In this document: one piece after another, positions 34,022 to 42,764 of the stretch
Layout of the letters: the number at the start of each line of letters is the position of its first letter
How positions within the stretch are numbered: position 1 is the stretch's first letter
Source: Marinobacter maroccanus
Lineage (GTDB): Bacteria; Pseudomonadota; Gammaproteobacteria; Pseudomonadales; Oleiphilaceae
Reading direction: 5' to 3'
Length of the DNA: 49,388 bases
NCBI RefSeq assembly: GCF_002933275.1
Contig: NZ_PSSX01000026.1
Location: 43,014 to 92,401 of the forward strand
Translations under genes and position numbers: made by a program
The notes under the pieces: model-generated
Told to the model about the DNA's origin: nothing
Database searches by the model: none
Seen by the model: the letters and a program-made list of their open reading frames with translations, nothing else

Positions 34022-35002
34022 TTAAAAGTTGTCAGGCATCTTGGCCTTGGCCCGCGCAGCTTCGCGGGAAATAAGCCCTTTCTGCAAAAGCCGCTCAAGG
34101 CACTGATCCAGCGTTTGCATGCCCAGGGAGCCACCGGTCTGGATTGATGAGTACATCTGGGCAATCTTGTCTTCCCGGATCAGGTTCCGGATCGCAGACG
34201 TACCGATCATGATCTCGTGAGCCGCAATCCGGCCGCCCCCCATTTTTTTCATCAGGGTCTGGGAAATAACTGCCTGCAGGGATTCCGACAGCATCGACCG
34301 CACCATGGACTTTTCTTCCGCCGGGAACACGTCAACAACCCGGTCAATGGTCTTGGCGGCGGAGGTGGTATGCAGGGTCCCGAAGACCAGGTGACCTGTC
34401 TCGGCGGCTGTCAGCGCGAGGCGGATGGTTTCCAGGTCCCGGAGCTCACCAACCAGGATGATGTCGGGGTCTTCCCGCTGGTTAACCAGACATTTCTTTG
34501 AGTCATGTACGAATTCGATGGGGTCTTCAATGGTAAGAACGTGTTCGTAGCGGGTGTCGTTGATGTAATCGATCATCGCCGCCAGCGTGGTGGACTTACC
34601 GGAGCCAGTCGGGCCGGTCACCAGCACCAGTCCTCGGGGCACTGAAGACACATCCTTGAACACCTGGCCCATGCCCAGGTCTTCCATGGTCAGAACCTTG
34701 GAGGGGATGGTCCGGAAAACGGCACCGGCGCCACGGTTCTGGTTAAAGGCGTTGACACGGAAACGGGCGACACCCGGAACTTCAAAAGAGAAGTCGGTTT
34801 CCAGGAATTCCTCGTAGTCCTTGCGCTGCTTGTCGTTCATGATGTCGTAGATCAGCCCGTGGACTTCTTTGTGCTCCATGGGCGGCAGGTTGATGCGGCG
34901 TACATCACCATCAACACGAATCATCGGGGGCAGACCGGCAGAGAGGTGCAAGTCAGACGCACCCTGTTTCGCCGAAAAGGCAAGCAGTTCAGTAATATCC
35001 AT
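34022..35002 (-). CDS. pilT: Type IV pilus retraction ATPase PilT with 18-residue internal deletion
   Basis: A 326-residue PilT that otherwise follows Pseudomonas PilT (344) almost residue for residue: MDITELLAFSAKQGASDLHLS, Walker A GPTGSGKST (130-138), Asp box IEDPIE (158-163, including the catalytic Glu163), Walker B DPDIILVGE (178-186) and His box TLHTTSA. Between NQRE (174-177) and DPD (178) the conserved 18 residues VHRDTLGFSEALRSALRE, as recalled for Pseudomonas PilT, are missing. The frame is intact and Glu186 falls where Pseudomonas Glu204 would be after an 18-residue loss. At the DNA level the junction (34471/34472) lies in CGGGAAG, which would flank the lost 54 bp as a direct repeat. 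The ATPase core is probably damaged, so retraction may be lost. Start 35002 is the family start. Confidence 0.93.
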   Translation of the reverse strand: MDITELLAFSAKQGASDLHLSAGLPPMIRVDGDVRRINLPPMEHKEVHGLIYDIMNDKQRKDYEEFLETDFSFEVPGVARFRVNAFNQNRGAGAVFRTIPSKVLTMEDLGMGQVFKDVSSVPRGLVLVTGPTGSGKSTTLAAMIDYINDTRYEHVLTIEDPIEFVHDSKKCLVNQREDPDIILVGELRDLETIRLALTAAETGHLVFGTLHTTSAAKTIDRVVDVFPAEEKSMVRSMLSESLQAVISQTLMKKMGGGRIAAHEIMIGTSAIRNLIREDKIAQMYSSIQTGGSLGMQTLDQCLERLLQKGLISREAARAKAKMPDNF

Positions 35003-35142
35003 AGGAATCCTCGGAAGGCTTTTTCTTTTATCCCGGTAGCTTCCGCCCGGCGGGGCCCCGGCGCGGTTCACTTGGCATTTCAGTGACCTGCGGGTAACGT
35101 GTCACCTTACAAGTGACAGACCGAGCGTGGCAATTTCACACT

Positions 35143-35847
35143 ATGAGCAGCATAGCAGACAACATCGGGAGCGTAACCCGACGCATACAAAAAGCAACAT
35201 TGCAGGCCGGGCGGGAGCCGGGAGCTGTGCATCTGCTCGCCGTGAGTAAGACCCGCCCACCCGGAGACCTGCGGGAAGCCTTCGCCGCCGGGCAGCGTGC
35301 CTTCGGTGAGAACTACCTTCAGGAAGCGCTGGAAAAGATTGAGGCGCTGTCTGATCTTGATGGCCTGGACTGGCATTTCATCGGTCCGATCCAGTCCAAC
35401 AAAACCCGGCAGATAGCCTCTGCCTTCGCCTGGGTGCACAGCGTCGACCGCCTCAAGATTGCCCGCCGGCTAAGCGAACAGCGGGACCCGGGGCTGCCAC
35501 CATTGAATATCTGCCTTCAGGTTAATATTAATGAAGAAGAGAGCAAATCCGGCAGCACTCTCGGGGAGTTGCCGGAAATGGTGGCCGAAATCGGCGAACT
35601 GCCAAACCTCAGCCTGAGAGGGCTGATGGCCATTCCGGATCCGGATCAGCCCGAAGCAGGGTTAAGAGCCAGTTTTAGAAAGCTGGCCAATACCCTGAAG
35701 CAACTGAAGGCAGATCATCCCGATGCCGGCCCGCTCGATACGCTGTCCATGGGCATGTCCGGCGACCTGGAAATTGCTATTGCGGAAGGCGCCACCTGGG
35801 TACGGGTGGGCACCGCACTTTTCGGCAAACGCCCAGTAAAGAGCTGA
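35143..35847 (+). CDS. yggS: YggS family PLP homeostasis protein
   Basis: A 234-residue PLP-binding protein (YggS/PROSC/YBL036C). The PLP lysine is in LLAVSKTRP; other motifs are FGENYLQEA, WHFIGPIQSNKTRQIA, VNINEEESKSG, LRGLMAIPDP and LSMGMSGDLEIAIAEGATWVRVGTALFG. It buffers vitamin B6 and affects amino-acid balance. Divergent from pilT; followed by proC and yggT, the usual gammaproteobacterial order. ATG 35143 is preferred to GTG 35113. Confidence 0.95.
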   Translation: MSSIADNIGSVTRRIQKATLQAGREPGAVHLLAVSKTRPPGDLREAFAAGQRAFGENYLQEALEKIEALSDLDGLDWHFIGPIQSNKTRQIASAFAWVHSVDRLKIARRLSEQRDPGLPPLNICLQVNINEEESKSGSTLGELPEMVAEIGELPNLSLRGLMAIPDPDQPEAGLRASFRKLANTLKQLKADHPDAGPLDTLSMGMSGDLEIAIAEGATWVRVGTALFGKRPVKS

Positions 35848-35908
35848 ACCGGCCGGTTCCTGCTATGATCAGGGCCGGACGTTTAAACGATCAACCGGGG
35901 AGTTAACC

Positions 35909-36742
35909 TTGAGCACATCACCAACCATTTCTTTTATTGGCGCCGGCAACATGGCCAGCGCCATCATTGGCGGTATGCTGGATAACGGCTATCAGGCCGG
36001 CAACATTTGGGTGAGCGCGCCGGATGACGCGCACCTGCAAACGATCCGCAAGCGTTTCGGCGTGAGCGTAACCACAGACAACCGCTACTGCGCCCAGCAG
36101 GCAGATATGGTGGTTCTCGCGGTGAAACCCCAGGTGATGGCGGATGTCTGTCGCGACATTGCGCCAGTGGTTCAGAACACCCGCCCTCTCATGGTATCCA
36201 TCGCCGCCGGGCTGACAGCCGACACACTCGACGGCTGGCTGGGCGGCGGATTGCCGATGGTCCGGGTTATGCCCAACACACCATCCCTCGTCGGCAAGGG
36301 GGCAGCAGGCCTGTTCGCCAACAAAGAGGTGAAAGACAAACAGAAGAAAATGGTGGAATCGGTGTTTGAAAGCATCGGTTCAGCGCTTTGGGTTGAGGAC
36401 GAAAACCTTCTGCACGGTGTGACCGCTCTCTCCGGCAGTGGCCCGGCCTATTTCTTCCTGATGCTCGAGGCACTGGAAGACGCCGCCACCGAAGCCGGCA
36501 TTGCCGCTGGAACCGCAAGAGAACTGGCTATCCAGACCATGGCAGGCGCAGCCGAAATGGCTGCCCGAAGCGAGCACGACCCCGGCCAGCTCAAGCGCAA
36601 CGTGATGTCTCCCGGCGGAACCACCGAGCAGGCCATCAACACCTTTGAGGAAGGTGGCATGCGCGATCTGGTGTCCAAAGCCTACAAGGCAGCATTCAAG
36701 CGCTCGGAAGAAATGGCCAAAGAACTGGCAGGCAAACAGTAA
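35909..36742 (+). CDS. proC: Pyrroline-5-carboxylate reductase
   Basis: A 277-residue enzyme for the last step of proline synthesis. N-terminal Rossmann motif SFIGAGNMASAIIGG, VKPQVM, MPNTPSLVGKGAAGL, and the C-terminal substrate domain LSGSGPAYFFLMLEAL with LKRNVMSPGGTTEQAI. It begins with TTG: the Rossmann strand begins only eight codons in, no upstream ATG exists in range, and GGGGAG stands six bases before the TTG. Confidence 0.96.
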   Translation: MSTSPTISFIGAGNMASAIIGGMLDNGYQAGNIWVSAPDDAHLQTIRKRFGVSVTTDNRYCAQQADMVVLAVKPQVMADVCRDIAPVVQNTRPLMVSIAAGLTADTLDGWLGGGLPMVRVMPNTPSLVGKGAAGLFANKEVKDKQKKMVESVFESIGSALWVEDENLLHGVTALSGSGPAYFFLMLEALEDAATEAGIAAGTARELAIQTMAGAAEMAARSEHDPGQLKRNVMSPGGTTEQAINTFEEGGMRDLVSKAYKAAFKRSEEMAKELAGKQ

Positions 36743-36764
36743 CCGATAACGGAGACACGGCTTC

Positions 36765-37349
36765 ATGCTGGCAGACATTCTGATCACCATCCTGCTGATC
36801 GCATCCACCTTCTACATGACCATTGTACTGCTCCGGTTCCTGCTTCAGCTGGCCCGTGCAGACTTCTACAACCCGATCACCCAGTTCGTGGTCAAGGCCA
36901 CCAATCCGCCGCTGCGACCGTTACGTCGCTTCATTCCCGGCTGGGGCGGCGTGGATGGCGCTTCGCTGGTGCTTGCGGTCATCATCCAGGGAATCACCTT
37001 CTTCCTGATACTGGTTGCCCTGAACGGCGGCATCCCCGCCGTGAATCCGATCACCTTGCTGGTGTGGGCCGTACTGAACGTCCTGGACCTGATCGTAAAG
37101 ATCTACTTCTGGTCGGTTATTGCGGTGGTGATCGTAAGCTGGATCGCCCCCGGCAGCGGCCACCCCGCGATTCAGCTGGTTGCCCAGATCACTGAGCCGG
37201 TGATGCGCCCGGTGCGCAACATCATGCCCTCCATGGGCGGCCTGGACCTGTCACCCATCATTGTGTTCCTGATTCTGAACGTGATCTCGGTGGTAATTGA
37301 GCACATGAAAATGGCCGCAGGCCTTGGCTCCATCGGGCTGGGTATGTAA
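36765..37349 (+). CDS. yggT: YggT family membrane protein
   Basis: A 194-residue inner-membrane protein with two YggT repeats, each with hydrophobic helices and a conserved NP.T/P.RP.R pattern: FYNPITQFVVKATNPPLRPLRRFIPGWGGVD in the first and HPAIQLVAQITEPVMRPVRNIMPSMGGLD in the second. Implicated in membrane or osmotic functions in other species; exact role unknown. It follows proC by 22 nt and ends at a terminator. Confidence 0.93.
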   Translation: MLADILITILLIASTFYMTIVLLRFLLQLARADFYNPITQFVVKATNPPLRPLRRFIPGWGGVDGASLVLAVIIQGITFFLILVALNGGIPAVNPITLLVWAVLNVLDLIVKIYFWSVIAVVIVSWIAPGSGHPAIQLVAQITEPVMRPVRNIMPSMGGLDLSPIIVFLILNVISVVIEHMKMAAGLGSIGLGM

Positions 37350-37404
37350 ACCCCGTCTCAAATATACACTTTGTAACACTAAGCCACGAAATCCATAACT
37401 CCCG

Positions 37405-37442
37405 GGCTGCAGATTCAGACCTCTGATTTTGCAGCCTTTTTT
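37405..37442 (+). terminator. Rho-independent terminator after yggT
   Basis: GGCTGCA (37405-37411) pairs with TGCAGCC (37430-37436), with a further inner TCAGA/TCTGA stem, followed by six Ts. It ends the yggS-proC-yggT operon. Confidence 0.88.
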
Positions 37443-37592
37443 ATTATATTCCTCCGGTTTTGCCCGATCTCTTCATCGTAGCTCTGCCGCAAACATAGAT
37501 AGAACAGGATAGTATTACCGGTAATTAATCCGTCACCCGTGAGCACCCCGTTTTGACCGGGATACCCGGAAGTCGCGCAGAAGGAAAATCCG

Positions 37593-39557
37593 ATGAACCA
37601 ACAGGGAACTCTGTCGCAGCAGGTAGAGGCTTATCACAACTGGAAAAAAGAGCTGATCCGACAGATCGGCCGATACCGGCTGTGGCTGCAGGATAACAAT
37701 CTGTTTTCCGACGATGTCAGCACCCGCATCCGCCATGGACTGGAGCTGCTGATCGAGGACGAGCTCACCATTGCGTTTGTCGGGGAATACTCCCGCGGAA
37801 AAACCGAGCTGATCAACGCCCTGTTCTTCTCCGAATACGGCCAGCGCATGCTGCCTTCACAGGCAGGGCGCACCACCATGTGCCCCACGGAGCTGTTCTT
37901 TGATCGCAACGCCAACGAAAATTATCTGCTTCTTTTACCCATTGAAACCCGAAACGGCGAACTGTCTCTGCAGCAGTTGCGCAAGCAGCCGGAACGGTGG
38001 GTGAAGCATGAGCTGGACGAACGCGATCCTGAAATCATGCGAGAAGTTCTGGCCGAAGTTGCCCGGGTAAAGAGCGTACCTCCGGAGGAGGCGCGGAAGC
38101 TCGGCTTCGACGAGGATATGTTGGAGCATGACCGCAATAATCCCGGCAACGTACTGGTGCCAGCCTGGCGTAATGCCCAGATCAGCATTCGTCACCCATT
38201 GTTCGAGCGCGGCCTGCGAATCCTCGACACTCCGGGCCTGAATGCTCTTGGCTCAGAGCCGGAACTGACCATCAGCATGCTGCCCCGCGCCCATGCCGTA
38301 ATTTTCGTACTCAGTGCCGACACCGGTGTGACCGCCAGCGATATGACCATCTGGAAGGAACATATCGACACCCAGCACGCGGATCACCGCGCCGGACGCT
38401 TTGCCGTGCTGAACAAGATCGATGTGCTCTGGGATGACCTGCAAGGTGAACGTCACACCAACGATGCCATTGAGCGGGTGCGTGGCTATACCGCCGATCA
38501 CCTTGGCATGCGCCAGCATGATGTGATCCCGGTTTCCGCCAAACAGGGACTGGTTGCCAGGGTCAGGAAAGATAGCGACTTGTTTGACCGCTCCAATATC
38601 GGCCAGCTCGAGCAGCTGATTATTCAGCGCATCCTGATGCACAAAGAGCAGCTGATTACCCAGAGCCTGATCAACGACCTTCTGGGCATGCTCCAGAACA
38701 GCCAGGCAGCGATGCAATATCGCCTGGAATCCCTGGAAGAGGAACTGCAGGCCTGCGCCGGCGTCACCATGGACAAGGCAGCCCTCGGCCGCCTGGCAGA
38801 ACGCGCCCAGAAAGACTACGACTTCTACTACAAGAAGCTGATCACTCTGCGTTCGAGCCGGCGACTGATGGACTCCCAGGGCGACCTGCTGAAAAAACTG
38901 GTGAGCGAGGACCGCTTCGAGGCCCACGCTGAACGTATCCGCACCAGTATGTCGAAAAGCTGGACCACCGCCGGTATGAACCGCGCCATGGACCAGTTCT
39001 TCGAACTGCTTGAAAGCGACCTGACCAACTTGCTGAGCGAAGGGCACCTGGCCGAAAAAATGGTGGGTGCTATTTACCGTCGCTATAACGAGGACAACCG
39101 GGCCCGTCATCTCGAGCCAATCCCGCTCCGGGCCGGTCGTCACGTGATCGCCATCCGTGAGTTGCGCAAAAAAGCCCGACGTTTCCGAATCAGCCCGAAA
39201 AACCTGCTGACAGAGCAGTCGGTTCTGGTTCGCCGGTTTTTCAACGTCATGGTGGGCGAAGCCCGCACCCTGCACGCCCGTGTGCGCCACGACGTTGAAC
39301 GCTGGCCATCCGAAGCCCTGCTGCCGATCATGCAATACTCCATGGAACAGAAGCAGCTGCTGGAGCACCAGATCCGGCGACTTCGCGACATGGTCCGCAA
39401 TGACAGGGACAGCCGGACCGAACGCCAGCGCCTTACCAACACCATTGCCGATCTGCGCAAACAGCTGGAACTGGCCGATGCCATGCAGCGCCAGATTCGC
39501 AAGCCGGCCCCCACCCTGATTCAGCAAAAAGTGGTGAACATCTCCGGCGCTGTGTAG
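37593..39557 (+). CDS. Dynamin family GTPase
   Basis: A 654-residue dynamin-like GTPase: P-loop GEYSRGKT (64-71), switch-I Thr region TTMCPTE, G3 DTPGLN, G4 NKIDVLWDD, then long helical segments with coiled-coil character typical of the stalk (MQYRLESLEEELQACAG, ERQRLTNTIADLRKQLELADAMQ). Bacterial dynamin-like proteins remodel or protect membranes; many come in pairs, but only one is found here. Ribosome site AGAAGGA precedes the start. The stop codon is TAG, whose G is the first base of a foldback insertion; without the insertion the stop would be TAA, with no change in protein. Confidence 0.88.
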   Translation: MNQQGTLSQQVEAYHNWKKELIRQIGRYRLWLQDNNLFSDDVSTRIRHGLELLIEDELTIAFVGEYSRGKTELINALFFSEYGQRMLPSQAGRTTMCPTELFFDRNANENYLLLLPIETRNGELSLQQLRKQPERWVKHELDERDPEIMREVLAEVARVKSVPPEEARKLGFDEDMLEHDRNNPGNVLVPAWRNAQISIRHPLFERGLRILDTPGLNALGSEPELTISMLPRAHAVIFVLSADTGVTASDMTIWKEHIDTQHADHRAGRFAVLNKIDVLWDDLQGERHTNDAIERVRGYTADHLGMRQHDVIPVSAKQGLVARVRKDSDLFDRSNIGQLEQLIIQRILMHKEQLITQSLINDLLGMLQNSQAAMQYRLESLEEELQACAGVTMDKAALGRLAERAQKDYDFYYKKLITLRSSRRLMDSQGDLLKKLVSEDRFEAHAERIRTSMSKSWTTAGMNRAMDQFFELLESDLTNLLSEGHLAEKMVGAIYRRYNEDNRARHLEPIPLRAGRHVIAIRELRKKARRFRISPKNLLTEQSVLVRRFFNVMVGEARTLHARVRHDVERWPSEALLPIMQYSMEQKQLLEHQIRRLRDMVRNDRDSRTERQRLTNTIADLRKQLELADAMQRQIRKPAPTLIQQKVVNISGAV

Positions 39558-39820
39558 TGTCCCGTCTGGCTCATGCCTTAACCTACTGAGCTTCTGAAAA
39601 ACCGAAGGGCTAGGCGTGCTGGTGAAGATTTGGTGGTTCCAAATCGAGACAGCAGAACGACGCAATTCGGCTTTTCAGAAGCTCCCAAAGGGCTTGCCTC
39701 TGAGAGCTCTGAATCTGCGTTGCCAGCCTTTGATGTGGAACCACCACATCTGCAGACTGGCGCCTAGCTCAGAATTCTCAGAGGCAAGCAGTAGATTAAG
39801 GCATGAGCCAGACGGGACAC
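39557..39820. mobile_element. 264-bp foldback element (MITE) flanked by TA duplication
   Basis: Terminal inverted repeats of 32 bp (39557-39588 and 39789-39820, one mismatch) begin GTGTCCCGTC and end GACGGGACAC. The dinucleotide TA stands on both sides (39555-39556 and 39821-39822), as after insertion by IS630/Tc1-mariner-type transposases, which target TA. Inside, further complementary stretches occur (GAGCTTCTGAAAA with its complement, and GGTGGTTCC with GGAACCACC), so the element can fold extensively. It has no transposase and depends on one elsewhere. It fills most of the gap between the dynamin gene and metX and may affect metX leader transcription. Confidence 0.88.
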
Positions 39821-39950
39821 TAAGCCCCGCGAGAGCGATCATTCAGGCGGTTGCAGCCATCACGCCCCGGCTTTAAACTGCTGGGCTGGCGATGGCTTTG
39901 TCATTGCTTTTCCAGACACTTACGGATCGAACCAGGAACCACGCGCGCCG

Positions 39951-41099
39951 ATGCCTGATACCCTGCCTGCGGATTCTGTCGGGATTGTCACCCCGCAGAC
40001 CTATCATTTCGACGCTCCCATCGATCTGGCCTGTGGTCAGACCCTGGAAAACTATGACCTGGTGGTGGAAACCTACGGCACCCTGAATGCCGATGCCAGC
40101 AACGCGGTTCTTATCTGCCACGCTCTGAGCGGACACCACCACGCCGCCGGCTATCATTCCGCCGAAGACCGCAAGCCTGGCTGGTGGGACAGCTGCATTG
40201 GCCCCGGCAAACCCATCGACACCGACCGTTTTTTCGTCGTCAGCCTGAACAACCTCGGTGGCTGCCACGGCAGTACCGGCCCCAACAGCATCAATCCCGA
40301 AACCGGCAAGCCGTTCGGCCCGGAGTTTCCGGTAATCACCGTCAGCGACTGGGTCAAGAGCCAGGCCCTGCTGGCAGACCGGCTCGGCATCCAATGCTGG
40401 GCCGCCGTTGTTGGTGGATCACTGGGCGGCATGCAGGCCCTGCAGTGGAGCCTGGACTATCCTGATCGCCTGCGTCACGCGGTGGCCATTGCCTCCACCC
40501 CCCGGCTGACGGCCCAGAACATTGCTTTCAACGAAGTGGCCCGCCAGGCCATCACCTCCGACCGGGAATTTCACGATGGTCGCTACTACGACTTTGATAC
40601 CGTTCCCCGACGCGGCCTGATGCTGGCGCGAATGGTCGGACACATTACCTACCTGTCCGATGCGTCCATGGGCGAGAAATTCGGCCGCGAGCTTCGAGAC
40701 CAGGCCTACAAGTTCGGTTACGACGCGGAGTTCCAGGTTGAGAGCTACCTGCGTTATCAGGGCGAGCGCTTTTCAGAGACTTTCGACGCCAATACCTATC
40801 TGCTGATGACCCGGGCCCTCGATTACTTTGATCCGGCCTACGAGTATGGCGGGGACCTTTCCAAAGCCCTTGCAGCCGGCAATTGCGAATACCTGGTGCT
40901 GTCGTTCAGCACCGACTGGCGCTTCACACCCGCCCGCTCGGAAGAAATGGTCAACGCCATGATTGCCGCCCGCCGGAAGGTCAGCTATGCCGAGGTGGAT
41001 GCACCCTGGGGTCACGACGCGTTCCTGATTCCGACCCCGAGATACACTGACATTTTTACCGCCTACATGGACCGAGTGGCACGGGAGGTCGGCGCATGA
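39951..41099 (+). CDS. metX: Homoserine O-acyltransferase MetX
   Basis: A 382-residue alpha/beta-hydrolase-fold enzyme that acylates homoserine at the start of methionine synthesis. The nucleophile is in VGGSLGGMQALQWSLDYP; the catalytic Asp and His are in SFSTDWRFTPARSEE and DAPWGHDAFLIP. Family motifs NAVLICHALSGHHHAAG and NNLGGCHGSTGP are present. In gammaproteobacteria the donor is often succinyl-CoA, but this was not decided from sequence. It overlaps metW by 4 bp, so the two are translationally coupled. Confidence 0.95.
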   Translation: MPDTLPADSVGIVTPQTYHFDAPIDLACGQTLENYDLVVETYGTLNADASNAVLICHALSGHHHAAGYHSAEDRKPGWWDSCIGPGKPIDTDRFFVVSLNNLGGCHGSTGPNSINPETGKPFGPEFPVITVSDWVKSQALLADRLGIQCWAAVVGGSLGGMQALQWSLDYPDRLRHAVAIASTPRLTAQNIAFNEVARQAITSDREFHDGRYYDFDTVPRRGLMLARMVGHITYLSDASMGEKFGRELRDQAYKFGYDAEFQVESYLRYQGERFSETFDANTYLLMTRALDYFDPAYEYGGDLSKALAAGNCEYLVLSFSTDWRFTPARSEEMVNAMIAARRKVSYAEVDAPWGHDAFLIPTPRYTDIFTAYMDRVAREVGA

Positions 41100-41695
41100 G
41101 ACCGGATCTCGAAATCATCCAGCAATGGGTCAAGCCCGGCCACCACATCCTGGATCTGGGCTGCGGCGACGGCACCCTGCTCGACTTCCTGCAGCGCGAG
41201 CGGGGCGCCAGTGGCTTCGGCCTGGAAATCAACCCGGACCATATCACCACCTGCATGGGCCGTGGCGTCGCCGTTATTGAACAGAATCTGGACACCCAGG
41301 GGCTGGGCAACTTTGATGATGGCAGTTTTGATGTCGTGCTGATGACCCAGGCACTTCAGGCGGTCCGGCGGCCAGACAAGGTTCTGGATGAAATGCTCCG
41401 GGTGGGCAGTGAAGGCATCGTCACCTTCCCGAACTTTGCCCACTGGCGACTGCGCTGGGGACTGACTTTGAGCGGGCGTATGCCCGAATCCGAGGCGCTG
41501 CCGTATAAATGGTATAACACACCTAACATAAGGCTGTGCACCTTCAAGGATTTTGAGGCTCTGTGCCGGCAGAAAGGCATCAGGATCAAAAGCCGTCGGG
41601 TGGTAGACGGCCAGCATCAGAACAGCTGGTTGGCGCGCCTGTGGCCGAATTTGTTGGGTGAAATTGCCATTTACCGAATCACACGGGAGACCTAG
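41096..41695 (+). CDS. metW: Methionine biosynthesis protein MetW
   Basis: A 199-residue methyltransferase-like protein. SAM-binding motif HHILDLGCGDGTLLDFL, then NLDTQGLGNFDDGSFDVVLMTQALQAVRRPDKVLDEMLRVG. MetW acts with MetX in this route. It starts inside the metX stop (ATGA overlap), and the next gene begins 2 nt after its stop, so metX-metW-DUF4426-rdgB-hemW form one tight operon. Confidence 0.95.
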   Translation: MRPDLEIIQQWVKPGHHILDLGCGDGTLLDFLQRERGASGFGLEINPDHITTCMGRGVAVIEQNLDTQGLGNFDDGSFDVVLMTQALQAVRRPDKVLDEMLRVGSEGIVTFPNFAHWRLRWGLTLSGRMPESEALPYKWYNTPNIRLCTFKDFEALCRQKGIRIKSRRVVDGQHQNSWLARLWPNLLGEIAIYRITRET

Positions 41696-41697
41696 CA

Positions 41698-42153
41698 ATG
41701 ATCGCAAAAACCTTTTCCGCATTCCGCAACCTGCTGGTAATTGCTCTCACCGGCCTGTTTAGCCTCCAAGCACAGGCTGGCTCACAGGATTTCGGCGAGT
41801 ACGAGGTGCTCTGGAGCGTGCTGCCCAGCACCTTCCTGGCCCCTGAAGTCGCGAAGGCAAACAATCTTCAACGCAGCAAGGGCATTGGCATCGTCAATAT
41901 TTCCATCATGAAGGAAAACGAAGACGGCTCCATGTCCCCGGTCAGCGGCCAGGTGGAAGGCAAGGTCTCCAACGATGTTCAACAGGTGCGCTTTCTGGCG
42001 TTTCGCCGGATTCAGGAAGGTGACTCCGTGTATTTTATTGCCGAGTACCAGTACTCGTCCGGCGAGCTGATGACCTTCAATGTTACCGCCCGCCCTACCG
42101 GACACCAGCAAGACCTTGCGGTGCGTTTTGCTCACACACTGTTCAGCGATTAA
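41698..42153 (+). CDS. DUF4426 domain-containing exported protein
   Basis: A 151-residue protein with a signal peptide (ALTGLFSLQAQA) and a beta-rich DUF4426 body (FGEYEVLWSVLPSTFLAPEVAKAN...IGIVNISIMKEN...ARPTGHQQDLAVRFAHTLFSD). Probably periplasmic. It regularly sits between metW and rdgB in gammaproteobacteria, but no function is known. Confidence 0.88.
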   Translation: MIAKTFSAFRNLLVIALTGLFSLQAQAGSQDFGEYEVLWSVLPSTFLAPEVAKANNLQRSKGIGIVNISIMKENEDGSMSPVSGQVEGKVSNDVQQVRFLAFRRIQEGDSVYFIAEYQYSSGELMTFNVTARPTGHQQDLAVRFAHTLFSD

Positions 42154-42159
42154 GCCTGT

Positions 42160-42759
42160 ATGAGCAACCAACTCGTCATCGCCAGCAATAATAAAGGGAA
42201 AATCGCCGAGCTGACCGAACTGCTCTCGCCTCTGGGCATGACGCCGGTTTCCCAGGGCGACCTGGGCGTCGGTGAAACCGAGGAGCCGGCCGTGACCTTT
42301 GTCGAGAACGCGATCCTCAAGGCCCGCCATGCCGCCCGGGAAACCGGGCTCCCGGCCCTGGCAGACGACAGCGGTCTGGCGGTGGATGCCCTCGGAGGCC
42401 GCCCCGGCGTCCGTTCCGCCCGCTTTGCCGGCGCGGCGGCGACCGACCAGGACAACGTGAACGCCCTGCTCGACGCCATGGCCGGCGTTCCAGAAGAGCA
42501 ACGGGGCGCCCAGTTTCACTGTGTGCTGGTATACCTGCGTCACGCCGACGACCCCACACCCATTGTCTGCCATGGCCGCTGGCCGGGCTCGATCCTCAGA
42601 TCACCCCGGGGCGATGGCGGCTTTGGCTATGACCCGGTATTCCTGGTGCCCGAGCATGGCTGCAGCGCGGCCGAACTGTCCCGCTCCGAAAAAAGCAGCA
42701 TCAGCCACCGCGGACGAGCCCTGAAAATCCTGATGGAACAGCTCAAGGCCGAGGTCTGA
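42160..42759 (+). CDS. rdgB: XTP/dITP diphosphatase
   Basis: A 199-residue Ham1/RdgB protein that removes faulty purine nucleotides (ITP, XTP, dITP) from the pool. Motifs: IASNNKGKIAELTELL, PALADDSGLAVDALGGRPGVRSARFAG and DGGFGYDPVFLVPE. It starts 6 nt after the DUF4426 stop and hemW follows after 5 nt. Confidence 0.96.
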   Translation: MSNQLVIASNNKGKIAELTELLSPLGMTPVSQGDLGVGETEEPAVTFVENAILKARHAARETGLPALADDSGLAVDALGGRPGVRSARFAGAAATDQDNVNALLDAMAGVPEEQRGAQFHCVLVYLRHADDPTPIVCHGRWPGSILRSPRGDGGFGYDPVFLVPEHGCSAAELSRSEKSSISHRGRALKILMEQLKAEV

Positions 42760-42764
42760 ACCCG

